Positions 32,272 through 41,183 of a stretch of DNA of 53,276 nucleotides are shown piece by piece. The notes beneath the pieces were generated by a model. The model did no database searches and had not been told where the DNA came from. It was given only the letters and a program-made list of their open reading frames with translations. Source of the DNA: Chitinophagaceae bacterium (GTDB lineage: Bacteria > Bacteroidota > Bacteroidia > Chitinophagales > Chitinophagaceae). The translations under genes and the position numbers were made by a program. Within the stretch, counting starts at the first letter, position 1. Every line of letters starts with the position of its first letter. The stretch covers positions 1 to 53,276 of the forward strand of contig CANCVE010000017.1 in NCBI GenBank assembly GCA_947381435.1, in the 5' to 3' direction.

Positions 32272-33735
32272 ATGCAAACACTGCAAGACATATTATACAA
32301 AGTGCGCTTGAAACAAGTGATAGGCAATACCAACGTTGCGGTAAAGTCTATTGCCATCGATAGCCGAAAGGTCGTTGCAGGTTGTGCTTTTATTGCCATA
32401 AAAGGGGTTCAGAGTGATGGACATTTATTCATCACTAAGGCAATTGATTCTGGTGCGGTGGCAATTGTTTGTGAAACTATCCCTACTGAAATAAAAGAAG
32501 GAATTACTTACATCGAAGTAAAAGATTCTAGTGAAGCAGTTGCCCTGATGGCGCATCAATTTTATGGTGAACCATCTAAAAAGATAAAATTAGTTGGGGT
32601 TACGGGTACTAATGGCAAGACCACCATTGCTACTGTTTTATATAAACTCTTTACCAAACTAGGTTATACCTGTGGATTGGTTAGTACTATTCAGAACATC
32701 ATTGGGAAAGAAATAATTCCAGCCACGCATACCACGCCTGATGCAGTTAGTTTAAATGAGCTGTTGAGTTTGATGGTTGATAAAGATTGTACGCACGTTT
32801 TTATGGAATGCAGCAGTCATGCCATTCATCAAAATAGGATTGCCGGGTTGCAGTTTGCGGGAGGATTGTTTAGTAATATCACACACGACCATTTGGATTA
32901 CCATAAAACTTTTGATGAATATATCAAGGTAAAGAAGAAGTTCTTTGACGATTTGCCTACTACGGCTTTCGCCATTACAAATGCTGATGACAAGCGTGGT
33001 ATGGTGATGTTGCAAAACACAAACGCTAAAAAATATACCTACAGCCTAAAAACAATGGCTGACTTTAAGGGCAAAATATTAGACAATGCCCTGACTGGTT
33101 TGCAGATGTTGGTTAATGAAATAGAGGTTCATTTTAGGTTGATTGGAGAATTTAATGCCTATAATCTGTTGGCGGTTTATGGTGCGGCTGTTTGTTTGGA
33201 AGAAGATAAACTTCAGGTGCTAACTACTTTGAGTATGCTTACCGGTGCAGAGGGCCGTTTCGATTATGTGATTAGCAAAAGCAGAATTATTGGCATTATA
33301 GATTATGCCCATACGCCCGATGCTTTGGAGAATGTGTTGAGCACTATCAAGAAATTGAAGAAGGGTTATGAGCAAGTAATTACCGTGGTTGGGTGTGGTG
33401 GTGATAGGGATAAAACCAAAAGACCCATCATGGCGCAGACGGCTTGCAACTTGAGTGACAAGGTTATCTTAACAAGCGATAACCCTAGAAGCGAAGAGAT
33501 TGCTGATATTTTGAGAGACATGGAAACGGGTTTGGATAGTGCTGCCAAAAGAAAGTATATCTCCATTGCTGATAGAAAGGAGGCCATTAAAACGGCAGTA
33601 AGCTTGGCAAAAGATGATGACATCATCTTGGTGGCAGGAAAAGGTCACGAGAAATATCAGGACATAAAAGGAACAAAATTTCCTTTTGATGACAAGGAGA
33701 TTTTGCGGGAGGTTTTTGAATTATTAGACAAATAA
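32272..33735 (+). CDS. murE: UDP-MurNAc-tripeptide ligase (meso-diaminopimelate adding)
   Basis: MurE adds the third amino acid to UDP-MurNAc-L-Ala-D-Glu in the cytoplasm using ATP. The 487-aa protein has the P-loop GVTGTNGKTT, the central MECSSHAIHQNR segment with THDHLDYH, and the C-terminal DNPRSEE. The DNPR motif is the known determinant for meso-diaminopimelate, so the wall is DAP type. It starts on the base after the ftsI stop. murF, which usually follows, is absent from this cluster. Confidence 0.96.
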   Translation: MQTLQDILYKVRLKQVIGNTNVAVKSIAIDSRKVVAGCAFIAIKGVQSDGHLFITKAIDSGAVAIVCETIPTEIKEGITYIEVKDSSEAVALMAHQFYGEPSKKIKLVGVTGTNGKTTIATVLYKLFTKLGYTCGLVSTIQNIIGKEIIPATHTTPDAVSLNELLSLMVDKDCTHVFMECSSHAIHQNRIAGLQFAGGLFSNITHDHLDYHKTFDEYIKVKKKFFDDLPTTAFAITNADDKRGMVMLQNTNAKKYTYSLKTMADFKGKILDNALTGLQMLVNEIEVHFRLIGEFNAYNLLAVYGAAVCLEEDKLQVLTTLSMLTGAEGRFDYVISKSRIIGIIDYAHTPDALENVLSTIKKLKKGYEQVITVVGCGGDRDKTKRPIMAQTACNLSDKVILTSDNPRSEEIADILRDMETGLDSAAKRKYISIADRKEAIKTAVSLAKDDDIILVAGKGHEKYQDIKGTKFPFDDKEILREVFELLDK

Positions 33736-33752
33736 TTATTTTAAATTCTGAG

Positions 33753-33826
33753 TTTTAAATTTTGAATTGTTTAGAGCGAGAAACTTTTAAGAATATGAGC
33801 TATAATTTAAAATTCAAAATTTAAAA
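33753..33826. repeat. AT-rich inverted-repeat element, copy 1
   Basis: TTTTAAATTTTGAATT at 33753-33768 pairs perfectly with AATTCAAAATTTAAAA at 33811-33826 across a 42-base loop, in the murE-mraY gap. The same 16-mer opens a similar element in the murD-ftsW gap at 36805. The loops also share GAG/AGC.AGAA words. Confidence 0.75.
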
Positions 33827-33846
33827 TTAATAATAACAACAAAAGG

Positions 33847-35160
33847 ATGCTGTATTACTTTTTTATCTGGTTAAAACAAACCTTCCACATTTCGGGTTTC
33901 GGGGTATTTCAATATATCACGTTCAGGGCGGCATTGGCAATTGTTTTTTCTTTGATTATCACAACGGTTTTTGGTAAACAAGTAATTCTATACTTACAAA
34001 AGAAACAAATAGGCGAAAGCGTACGTGAGCTTGGCTTAGCTGGTGAAAACCTAAAGAAAGGAACGCCAACAATGGGCGGTATCATCATTTTGATGGGCAT
34101 TTTAATACCCACTTTATTGTTTGCCAACCTGCACAAAACCTATATCCGTCTAATGATTTTGACCACCGTTTGGTTGGGGATTATTGGTTTTATAGATGAT
34201 TATTTAAAAATTTCAGCCAAAAAGAAAGCCCTAGCAAGTGGCGGTGCTTATAAGAAAAAGGATAGCGATGGATTAGCTGGCAACTTTAAAATTTTTGGAC
34301 AAATAGGGCTTGGGATCATTATTGGCAGTACACTTTATTTTGCTAAAAGTGTTGAAGTTCAACGTGAAATCTATTCGCCTCAACACGTAATTGCGGATTC
34401 TATTTTGAGAAAAGGAGAAAGATTAGTTGGCGATACCATCCGTATTTATGGTGGTAAGGCACATCACTTTGCAAGGGTTCAAACGCCTATCACCACCATT
34501 CCTTTTGTAAAAAATCATGAGTTCAATTATAGCAAACTGATAAGTTGGATTGCTCCTGGGGCAGAGAAATTTACTTGGCTTATATACATTTTGGCGGTCA
34601 CATTTATCATCACGGCGGTATCTAATGGTGCCAATTTAACGGATGGATTAGATGGATTGGCGGCTGGCGTTAGTGCGCTGATAGGCATTTGTCTGGGCGT
34701 GTTTGTTTACGTAAGTAGCAATATTCGTTTTGCCGATTATCTAAACATCATGTACATCCCAAACTCGGCCGAGCTAAGCATTTTCGTGGCGGCTTTTGTG
34801 GGTGCTTGCATCGGGTTTATGTGGTACAATGCCTTTCCGGCGCAGGTTTTTATGGGCGATACAGGCAGTTTGGCACTGGGTGGAATCATTGCCTCATTGG
34901 CCATCATTATCAGAAAAGAATTATTGATACCCATCTTTTGCTGCATCTTCTTGGTAGAGAATTTAAGCGTGGTTATTCAGGTTAGTTATTTTAAATACAC
35001 CAAGAAAAAATATGGTGAGGGACGAAGGGTTTTCTTGATGAGTCCTTTGCATCATCACTATCAGAAAAAAGGGTTTCATGAGAGTAAGATAGCTGTGAGG
35101 TTTTGGATTGTGACGTTGATATGTGTGGTATTATCCATCATTACGCTCAAGATAAGGTAG
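33847..35160 (+). CDS. mraY: phospho-N-acetylmuramoyl-pentapeptide transferase
   Basis: MraY joins UDP-MurNAc-pentapeptide to undecaprenyl phosphate, making lipid I in the inner membrane. About ten membrane helices are visible, with [10 protein letters not shown], the catalytic aspartates in [19 protein letters not shown] and the cytoplasmic [15 protein letters not shown] loop. At 437 aa it is longer than the usual 360 because of an insertion of about 75 residues (around [14 protein letters not shown] to FNYSKLISW) typical of this phylum. Its 3' end is followed by a repeat array. Confidence 0.96.
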   Translation: MLYYFFIWLKQTFHISGFGVFQYITFRAALAIVFSLIITTVFGKQVILYLQKKQIGESVRELGLAGENLKKGTPTMGGIIILMGILIPTLLFANLHKTYIRLMILTTVWLGIIGFIDDYLKISAKKKALASGGAYKKKDSDGLAGNFKIFGQIGLGIIIGSTLYFAKSVEVQREIYSPQHVIADSILRKGERLVGDTIRIYGGKAHHFARVQTPITTIPFVKNHEFNYSKLISWIAPGAEKFTWLIYILAVTFIITAVSNGANLTDGLDGLAAGVSALIGICLGVFVYVSSNIRFADYLNIMYIPNSAELSIFVAAFVGACIGFMWYNAFPAQVFMGDTGSLALGGIIASLAIIIRKELLIPIFCCIFLVENLSVVIQVSYFKYTKKKYGEGRRVFLMSPLHHHYQKKGFHESKIAVRFWIVTLICVVLSIITLKIR

Positions 35161-35169
35161 TGGGAGGTC

Positions 35170-35360
35170 ATTTTCGTGATAACGAAAACCATTTTCTTAG
35201 TGACGAAAATGAAATTTCGTTTCAATTAAATAATTTTCTTAATAAAGAAAATTACTTTATTGATAAGGAAAACCATTTTATTGACAAAGAAAACGACTTT
35301 CTTCATAAAGAAAACGGTTTTCTTAGTAACGAAAATGACTTTCTTGATAACGAAAATTGG
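35170..35360. repeat. intergenic tandem array B, 21-bp period, self-complementary units
   Basis: GAAAA recurs at 35184, 35205, 35247, 35268, 35289, 35310, 35331 and 35352, all multiples of 21 bp apart, with one decayed unit at 35226. Each unit has TTTTCTTNNTAA before GAAAA, so neighbouring words TTTTC and GAAAA can pair. The array fills most of the 257-bp gap between mraY and murD. A frame stays open through it because 21 is divisible by three; I do not regard that as a gene. Confidence 0.85.
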
Positions 35361-35417
35361 GTTAGGCATTAAAATAAATTGATTAATCTGACTGAAAGGA
35401 AAGAAAAAGAAAGATAA

Positions 35418-36794
35418 ATGGAAGAAAAGAAAATACTAGACGAGAAAGATGTGGGGGCTCACCGGATGGTTGTATTGGGTGGGGGAGAAAGCGGTGTGGG
35501 CGCGGCTTTGCTAGGAAAGAAAAATGGCTACGATGTTTTTTTGAGCGATGGAGGTCTTTTAAAGGAGGGATATAAACAAGAATTAATTGCTTGCGGAATT
35601 GATTTTGAAGAAGGCGGTCATACGGAAGAGAAAATTTTATCAGCCGATGAAATCATAAAAAGTCCGGGCATTCCCGAAAAGAATGAACTGGTAAAAAAGA
35701 TTAGGGCGAAGGGGATAAAAGTGATTGGCGAAATAGAATTGGCGTATCGGTTTAAGGGTGATAGTAAAATAATAGCGATAACAGGTAGCAACGGGAAGAG
35801 TACAACCACCAGTTTAATATATCATATCTGTAAAAAAGCTGGATTGGATTGTGCGTTGGTAGGCAACATTGGTTACTCGTTTGCAAAGCAGGTGGCAGAA
35901 GATCCGAAGCCTTTATATGTGGCAGAAATTAGTTCTTTTCAATTGGATGATATAGAGACGTTCAGACCTAATGTGGCTGTTTTATTAAACATCACAGAAG
36001 ATCATCTGGATAGATACGATTACAAGTTCGAAAATTACATAAACAGTAAGTTCAGGATAATCGAAAATCAGCAGAAAGAAGATTATTTTATTTACTGTGA
36101 TGATGATGAAGTAATAACAAACAAATTAAATACACTAACGATAAATACAAACAACCTCCCATTCTCAATGAAGCATGAAGTAAAAAAAGGCGGACAACTT
36201 AAGGGCGATCAAGTACTGCTCCGTATTCAAGAAGAACGCGTAAGCATGAGTATTTATGACTTCGCCATTAAAGGAAAACACAACGTTTATAACACCATGG
36301 CAGCAGGAATAGCAGCATGTACAATCGGTATCCGCAAGGAGATGATTAGGGAATCGGTAGGCGATTTCCAAGGTTTGGAACACCGTGCCGAACATGTAGC
36401 AAGAGTGCGTGGCGTGGAGTTTATAAACGATAGCAAAGCCACCAATGTAAATAGTACGTGGTATGCCTTAGAAAACATTGAGCAGCAAGTAGTGCTTATT
36501 CTTGGCGGTCAAGACAAGGGTAACGACTATAGCATTCTTGATGATTTGGTGAAGGAAAAAGTAAAAGCAATTGTGTGTTTGGGTAAGGATAGCAGCAAAA
36601 TTGTGAATCATTTTAAAAACATGGTTCCTGCCATTAGAGAAACTAGCGACATGGAAACTTGTGTAAAGACATGCTTCAAGATGGCAACGAAGGGAGACGT
36701 TGTTTTGCTTAGCCCAGCATGTGCAAGCTTCGATTTGTTTAAGAACTACGAACAAAGAGGCAAACTATTTAAGGAAGCAGTTAGAGAGTTATAA
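35418..36794 (+). CDS. murD: UDP-MurNAc-L-alanine:D-glutamate ligase
   Basis: MurD adds D-glutamate to UDP-MurNAc-L-Ala. The 458-aa protein has the N-terminal Rossmann segment VVLGGGESGVGAALLGK, the ATP-binding AITGSNGKSTTTSLIYH, the EISSFQLDDI and NITEDHLDRYD motifs, and the C-terminal NDSKATNVNSTWYALEN and LLSPACASFDLFKNYEQRG. All are standard for MurD. Confidence 0.97.
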   Translation: MEEKKILDEKDVGAHRMVVLGGGESGVGAALLGKKNGYDVFLSDGGLLKEGYKQELIACGIDFEEGGHTEEKILSADEIIKSPGIPEKNELVKKIRAKGIKVIGEIELAYRFKGDSKIIAITGSNGKSTTTSLIYHICKKAGLDCALVGNIGYSFAKQVAEDPKPLYVAEISSFQLDDIETFRPNVAVLLNITEDHLDRYDYKFENYINSKFRIIENQQKEDYFIYCDDDEVITNKLNTLTINTNNLPFSMKHEVKKGGQLKGDQVLLRIQEERVSMSIYDFAIKGKHNVYNTMAAGIAACTIGIRKEMIRESVGDFQGLEHRAEHVARVRGVEFINDSKATNVNSTWYALENIEQQVVLILGGQDKGNDYSILDDLVKEKVKAIVCLGKDSSKIVNHFKNMVPAIRETSDMETCVKTCFKMATKGDVVLLSPACASFDLFKNYEQRGKLFKEAVREL

Positions 36795-36804
36795 TTATTT
36801 TGAA

Positions 36805-36884
36805 TTTTAAATTTTGAATTTTGAGGATGAGAGCAAGAACGCAATCGAGGCAATAATTTAAAATTTAAAACACAAAATTTAAAA
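36805..36884. repeat. AT-rich inverted-repeat element, copy 2
   Basis: The 16-mer TTTTAAATTTTGAATT (36805-36820) is identical to the left arm of copy 1. The right side has AAAATTTAAAA twice (36860-36870 and 36874-36884), each able to pair with TTTTAAATTTT. It fills the 100-bp gap between murD and ftsW. Confidence 0.7.
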
Positions 36885-36894
36885 CAACAAAATT

Positions 36895-38235
36895 ATGACA
36901 GATACTTTATTCTCACAAATGCCTTCAATACAAGGAATGCGAAGCCAACTGGCTCTGCGGACGCGTGGCGATAAGTTTATCTGGGGCATTGTGGTATTGC
37001 TAGCACTCATTTCTGTGTTGGTGGTTTACAGTGCCACTGGATCGCTTGCGTACAAAATGAATAAAGGAAATAACGAATTATACTTGTTCAAACAGCTTGC
37101 ATTTATGCTGATTGGCTTGGTTATCATTTACTTTCTGCATCGGGTAAATTATAGTGTTTTCAGACGGATAGCCTTTATTTTATTCATCACGGCTATCCCT
37201 TTTCTTATTTACACTTTGTTTTTTGGTGCTAAAATAAACGAAGGAAGCAGGTGGATACGTGTACCCATCATTAACCTCACCATCCAAACGAGCGACTATG
37301 CACGTTTAGCCTTGTTCATGTATATCTCGAGTGTGATGAGTAAAAAGCAGGAAGTTATCAAAGATTTTAAGGAAGGGTTTCTGCCTATAATTATTCCTGT
37401 AGCCATCATTTGTGTACTCATTATGCCCGCAAATTTATCTACAGCATTACTCACAGGTGCCACATCATTATTGCTAATGTTTATTGGGAGAGTAAGTGTA
37501 AAGCATATCATGTTGGCCATTGGGATAGCAGCCATCCCCATAGGATTATTGATTTCGGTAGCCGTATTAACACATAAAAACAAGCCAGATACTGAGCTAG
37601 TAAAGGAAACAAGCAAGGGAGAAAAGAAGGGAGGAGTGTTGGGGCGTGCTTCTACTTGGATAAAACGGGTACAAGATTTTGTGTATGCTAACAATGAAGA
37701 TGTGCCTTATCAGGTACAACAATCTAAAATAGCCATTGCTAATGGGGGTATTTTGGTAGGGCTTGGTCCCGGCAATAGCATGCAACGTAACTTTTTGCCA
37801 CACTGTTATTCGGATTTCATTTTTGCCATCATCATTGAGGAATATGGTTTATTGGGTGGGGCATTTATCATGTTTGTGTATTTGCTTTTTCTCTTTCGAG
37901 GAATACGGATTTTTAAAAGATGTCCGTATGCTTTTGGGGCGTTTTTGGCATTGGGCTTAAGTTTCACATTGGTCATTCAAGCCTTGGCAAACATGGCCGT
38001 ATCGGTAAATATCGTACCGGTTACGGGTGTAACGCTTCCGTTGGTAAGTATGGGTGGTAGCTCGTTTTTGTTTACGTGTATTTCTATCGGAATCATATTG
38101 AGCGTAGCGAGAAATGTAGAAATAACTGAAGGAAAATTAGAGCCAGAGAGCGTTTTGATGGATTCCGTAGTAGTAAAAGAGGGTGATAAAGAAGTGGCAG
38201 GAGGAAATGTATTAAACACACCTGCAACGGCATAA
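36895..38235 (+). CDS. ftsW: FtsW septal peptidoglycan glycosyltransferase (SEDS family)
   Basis: FtsW polymerises glycan strands at the septum with FtsI. The 446-aa protein has about ten membrane helices, VVYSATGSLAYK in the first extracellular loop, GLGPGNSMQRNFLPHCYSDF with the conserved loop-4 aspartate, IIEEYGLLGG, and the late VTGVTLPLVSMGGSS. A charged cytoplasmic tail of about 50 residues follows. RodA is the alternative, but the position between murD and murG fixes it as FtsW. Confidence 0.95.
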   Translation: MTDTLFSQMPSIQGMRSQLALRTRGDKFIWGIVVLLALISVLVVYSATGSLAYKMNKGNNELYLFKQLAFMLIGLVIIYFLHRVNYSVFRRIAFILFITAIPFLIYTLFFGAKINEGSRWIRVPIINLTIQTSDYARLALFMYISSVMSKKQEVIKDFKEGFLPIIIPVAIICVLIMPANLSTALLTGATSLLLMFIGRVSVKHIMLAIGIAAIPIGLLISVAVLTHKNKPDTELVKETSKGEKKGGVLGRASTWIKRVQDFVYANNEDVPYQVQQSKIAIANGGILVGLGPGNSMQRNFLPHCYSDFIFAIIIEEYGLLGGAFIMFVYLLFLFRGIRIFKRCPYAFGAFLALGLSFTLVIQALANMAVSVNIVPVTGVTLPLVSMGGSSFLFTCISIGIILSVARNVEITEGKLEPESVLMDSVVVKEGDKEVAGGNVLNTPATA

Positions 38236-38246
38236 ATAAATAAGTA

Positions 38247-39386
38247 ATGAGTACATCTGCCTCCGAAAATAATAGTAAAAGCAGCTCCAAGCACCATAAG
38301 GGTATTCGGATAATCATTGCCGGAGGAGGAACGGGTGGGCATATTTTTCCAGCAATTGCCATTGCAAATGCTATTAAAGGAATAGATAGACATGCAAGAA
38401 TATTGTTTGTGGGGGCTAATGGAAAAATGGAGATGGAGAAAGTACCCGAAGCTGGTTATAAGATACAGGGTTTAACCATTTCGGGTTTTAATAGAAGTTC
38501 TTTGATAAAAAATATATGGCTTCCTTTTAAGTTGATTAAGAGCTTTTTTCAAGTCAGAAAAATATTCAGGGAGTTTCATCCTACTGCTGTAATTGGCGTT
38601 GGAGGATATTCTACTTTTCCTGTCCTAAAGTTTGCCCAAAGTAAAAACATACCCACTTTTATTCACGAAAGCAACTCATTTGCCGGAAAGAGTAATATTC
38701 TTTTAGGCAAAAAGGCTACTAAAGTTTTTGTGGCTACTGAAGGAATGGAAAAGTTTTTTCCGAGTAATAAAATTCAAATTACTGGCAATCCAGTAAGAAG
38801 CTCAATTGCCGTTGCAAACATTTTGCAAGAAAATGCTTTGGCCTATTTTGGATTGAAAAAGGAAAAGAAAACGATTTTAATAGTAGGTGGAAGCTTGGGT
38901 GCAAGAAGCATTAACAATGCTATTTACGATTCGATTGATAAACTGGAAGAAGCTGGTTTGCAGCTGATTTGGCAAACAGGAAAATCGAATGCAGAAAAAT
39001 ACAAGAAGATTGCAAAAGGACGAGAAAATATATGGATAAGTGAGTTTATCAAACAAATGGAACAGGCTTATGCTGCCGCCGATATAGTTATTAGCCGTGC
39101 GGGTGCAATGGCGGTTACAGAATTGTGCGTGGTGGGCAAACCTTCCATTTTTGTTCCGTATCCACATGCTGCCGAAGATCATCAAACGGCAAATGCCATG
39201 GCTTTGGTTCAAAAAAAGGCGGCCTTATTGGTGGCCGATAGCGAGGTAAACGAGAAATTGGCAGATACAGTTATTGCCTTGGCAAAAGATGATTTATTGC
39301 TGAATGAACTAAATACAAACATTAGTTTATTGGCCGTAAAAAATGCTGACGAGGTGATAGCAAGAGAAGTTCTTTATAATAATTAG
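38247..39386 (+). CDS. murG: UDP-GlcNAc: lipid I N-acetylglucosaminyltransferase
   Basis: MurG makes lipid II on the inner face of the membrane. The 379-aa sequence shows the first G loop IIIAGGGTGGHIFPAIA, GVGGYSTFPVL, FIHESNSFAGKSN, the central VGGSLGARSINNAI, and the donor-binding SRAGAMAVTELCVVGKPSI followed by YPHAAEDHQTANA. It begins 11 bp after ftsW. About 25 extra polar residues precede the first G loop. Confidence 0.97.
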   Translation: MSTSASENNSKSSSKHHKGIRIIIAGGGTGGHIFPAIAIANAIKGIDRHARILFVGANGKMEMEKVPEAGYKIQGLTISGFNRSSLIKNIWLPFKLIKSFFQVRKIFREFHPTAVIGVGGYSTFPVLKFAQSKNIPTFIHESNSFAGKSNILLGKKATKVFVATEGMEKFFPSNKIQITGNPVRSSIAVANILQENALAYFGLKKEKKTILIVGGSLGARSINNAIYDSIDKLEEAGLQLIWQTGKSNAEKYKKIAKGRENIWISEFIKQMEQAYAAADIVISRAGAMAVTELCVVGKPSIFVPYPHAAEDHQTANAMALVQKKAALLVADSEVNEKLADTVIALAKDDLLLNELNTNISLLAVKNADEVIAREVLYNN

Positions 39387-39393
39387 GTTACTT

Positions 39394-39624
39394 AGCTTAA
39401 AGGTTTTGCTCTGGAACTAATAAGTTTTGCTCTGGAACTAATAAGTTTCGAGATGAAACTAATGAGTAATGCGGTGAAACTAATGAGTAATGCGGCGAAA
39501 CTAATGAGTAATGCGACGGAACTAATGAGTAATGCGGCGAAACTAATGAGTAATGTGACGAAACTAATGAGTAATGCGACGAAACTAATGAGTAATACGG
39601 CGGAACTAAGAAGTAATGTTAGGG
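39394..39624. repeat. intergenic tandem array C, 21-bp period, about 11 copies
   Basis: AACTAA recurs at 39415, 39436, 39457, 39478, 39499, 39520, 39541, 39562, 39583 and 39604, exactly every 21 bp, with a related unit at 39394. The central units are AACTAATGAGTAATGCG plus a variable GGCGA/GACGA end; the first two carry a different half. It is the most regular array in the window, in the 339-bp gap between murG and murC. An open frame with a KLMSNA repeat runs through it but is a by-product of the period. The rest of the gap, 39625-39725, shows nothing. Confidence 0.92.
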
Positions 39625-39725
39625 TACTCTTATTGAATCTTATCAGTTAAAAAAGAAAGTTAATCTGAATAAGAATCAATGCAGCAAAAGGTTTCAAGTT
39701 TTGAATAAGAAAAGAAAGAATAATA

Positions 39726-41156
39726 ATGAGTGATAATAATAAAAATATCGGGAGTTTACTAAGCTCTCCTTCAGGAGTTGGAGGTGGGGATGGGGCTTCT
39801 AATTCCCCTTTAGGGGGTAGGGGTGTTTATTTCATAGGCATCGGTGGAATAGGGATGAGTGCGCTTGCCAGATATTTTCATTCAAAAAATTATAAGGTTT
39901 CTGGTTACGATAAAACATCCACCGAGCTTACTAGAACTTTGGAGGCTAGTGGCATTGACATTCATTACGAAGAAAATTTGGATTTAATTCCAAAAGATGC
40001 GAAGGTGATTGTTTATACGCCTGCCATTCCGGCCCAACATGCCGAGTTGGTTTATTATCAGCAAAATGGGTATAAGGTGGTAAAACGTAGCGACATTTTG
40101 CAATGGATTACCGAGAGTTCTTTTAATATATGTGTGGCTGGTACGCACGGAAAAACAACAACTACCACCATGACGGGGCATATCCTTAGGCATAGTGGTT
40201 ATGGTTGTAATGCTTTTTTGGGAGGCATTGCTGCCAATTATAAAACTAACTTTTGGAGCGATGACAACAATGTGGTTGTGGTAGAAGCGGATGAATATGA
40301 CAGAAGCTTTTTGAAATTGACGCCCGATGTTGCCATCATAACAGCAATGGATGCCGACCATTTGGATATTTATGGTACGCCTGAAGAATTTGGAAATGCC
40401 TTTATTCAGTTTTCACAGAAGATAAAAGAAGGTGGTTGTTTAATAAGCAAATATGGCTTGGAAAGAGATGGAGAATTTGCAGTAAGCAATCATCTCACCT
40501 ACAGTTTTAGTGATGCAAGGGCCACTGTTCATGCAAAAGATATTAAAGTTATTAATGGTTCGTACTTGTTTGATGTGGTGTATAAAGACGAAACCATTAG
40601 CAACATTACGTTGCACATGGGCGGTTTGCACAACATAGAAAATGCAGTGGCTGCAATAGGCGTTGCGAAGTATTTGAAGATTGAGGATGAAAAAATAAAG
40701 GCGGCAGTTGCTGATTTTAAAGGCGTAAAAAGAAGGTTTGAATACATTGTAAAGACAGAAAAGAATGTATTGATTGACGATTACGCACATCATCCAGAAG
40801 AGTTGAGGGCGTTGATAAGTGGCATCAGAAGTTTGTATGGAGATAAGAAGTTGACGTTGATTTTTCAACCACATCTCTATTCAAGAACAAATGATCAGGC
40901 CAACGAATTTGGCGTTAGTTTGAGTATGGCAGATGAAGTGGTTTTATTGCCCATCTATCCTGCAAGAGAATTACCAATACCGGGTGTGACGAGCGAAATG
41001 TTGTTGGATAAAATGACGATAAGCAATAAGCAAGTGTTGGATAAACAGGAAATGATAGAATGGGTGAAGAGTACTAAACCCGAATTGGTGGTAATGGCGG
41101 GTGCAGGAAATATTGATGTATTGGTGGGGGAAGTAGCAGTAGTTATCAGTGGTTAG
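39726..41156 (+). CDS. murC: UDP-MurNAc:L-alanine ligase with unusual N-terminal extension
   Basis: MurC adds L-alanine to UDP-MurNAc. The body is standard: VYFIGIGGIGMSALARYFHS, VAGTHGKTTTTTMTGH, VEADEYDRSFL, DADHLDIYG, DDYAHHPEELRAL and FQPHLYSRT. The family normally begins right at the VYFIGIGG segment, but here about 34 residues precede it, of which roughly 21 (SSPSGVGGG onward to GGRG) come from a GC-rich palindromic repeat read in frame. No ATG, GTG or TTG closer to VYFIGIGG is in frame, so the extension must be translated from the ATG at 39726. Confidence 0.95.
   Translation: MSDNNKNIGSLLSSPSGVGGGDGASNSPLGGRGVYFIGIGGIGMSALARYFHSKNYKVSGYDKTSTELTRTLEASGIDIHYEENLDLIPKDAKVIVYTPAIPAQHAELVYYQQNGYKVVKRSDILQWITESSFNICVAGTHGKTTTTTMTGHILRHSGYGCNAFLGGIAANYKTNFWSDDNNVVVVEADEYDRSFLKLTPDVAIITAMDADHLDIYGTPEEFGNAFIQFSQKIKEGGCLISKYGLERDGEFAVSNHLTYSFSDARATVHAKDIKVINGSYLFDVVYKDETISNITLHMGGLHNIENAVAAIGVAKYLKIEDEKIKAAVADFKGVKRRFEYIVKTEKNVLIDDYAHHPEELRALISGIRSLYGDKKLTLIFQPHLYSRTNDQANEFGVSLSMADEVVLLPIYPARELPIPGVTSEMLLDKMTISNKQVLDKQEMIEWVKSTKPELVVMAGAGNIDVLVGEVAVVISG
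39763..39824. repeat. GC-rich palindromic repeat inside the 5' end of murC
   Basis: The stretch holds CTCTCCTTCAGGAG and CCCCTTTAGGGGGTAGGGG, two hairpin-forming words of a kind scattered between genes in Bacteroidota. A relative (CCCCTTCAAGGGTTGGGG) lies in the mraZ-rsmH gap. It is in frame and adds a Gly/Ser/Pro-rich segment to MurC. Confidence 0.6.
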
Positions 41157-41183
41157 TTATTAGTTGTTAGTGATTAATGTTTA

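Noticed and set aside
33753-33826. Rho-independent terminator between murE and mraY
   Set aside because: The stem is almost all A and T, the loop is 42 bases and the next genes are part of the same cluster.
35103-35372. Open frame of 89 codons with a KENDFL-type repeat
   Set aside because: It begins inside mraY and stays open only because array B has a period divisible by three and few stop words. I treat it as a DNA repeat.
39394-39624. CRISPR array
   Set aside because: Units are contiguous, without unique spacers, and 21 bp is too short for repeat plus spacer. No cas genes are present.
39453-39650. Open frame of 65 codons encoding KLMSNA repeats
   Set aside because: It is array C read in one frame; no conserved start signal or non-repeat sequence supports a protein.
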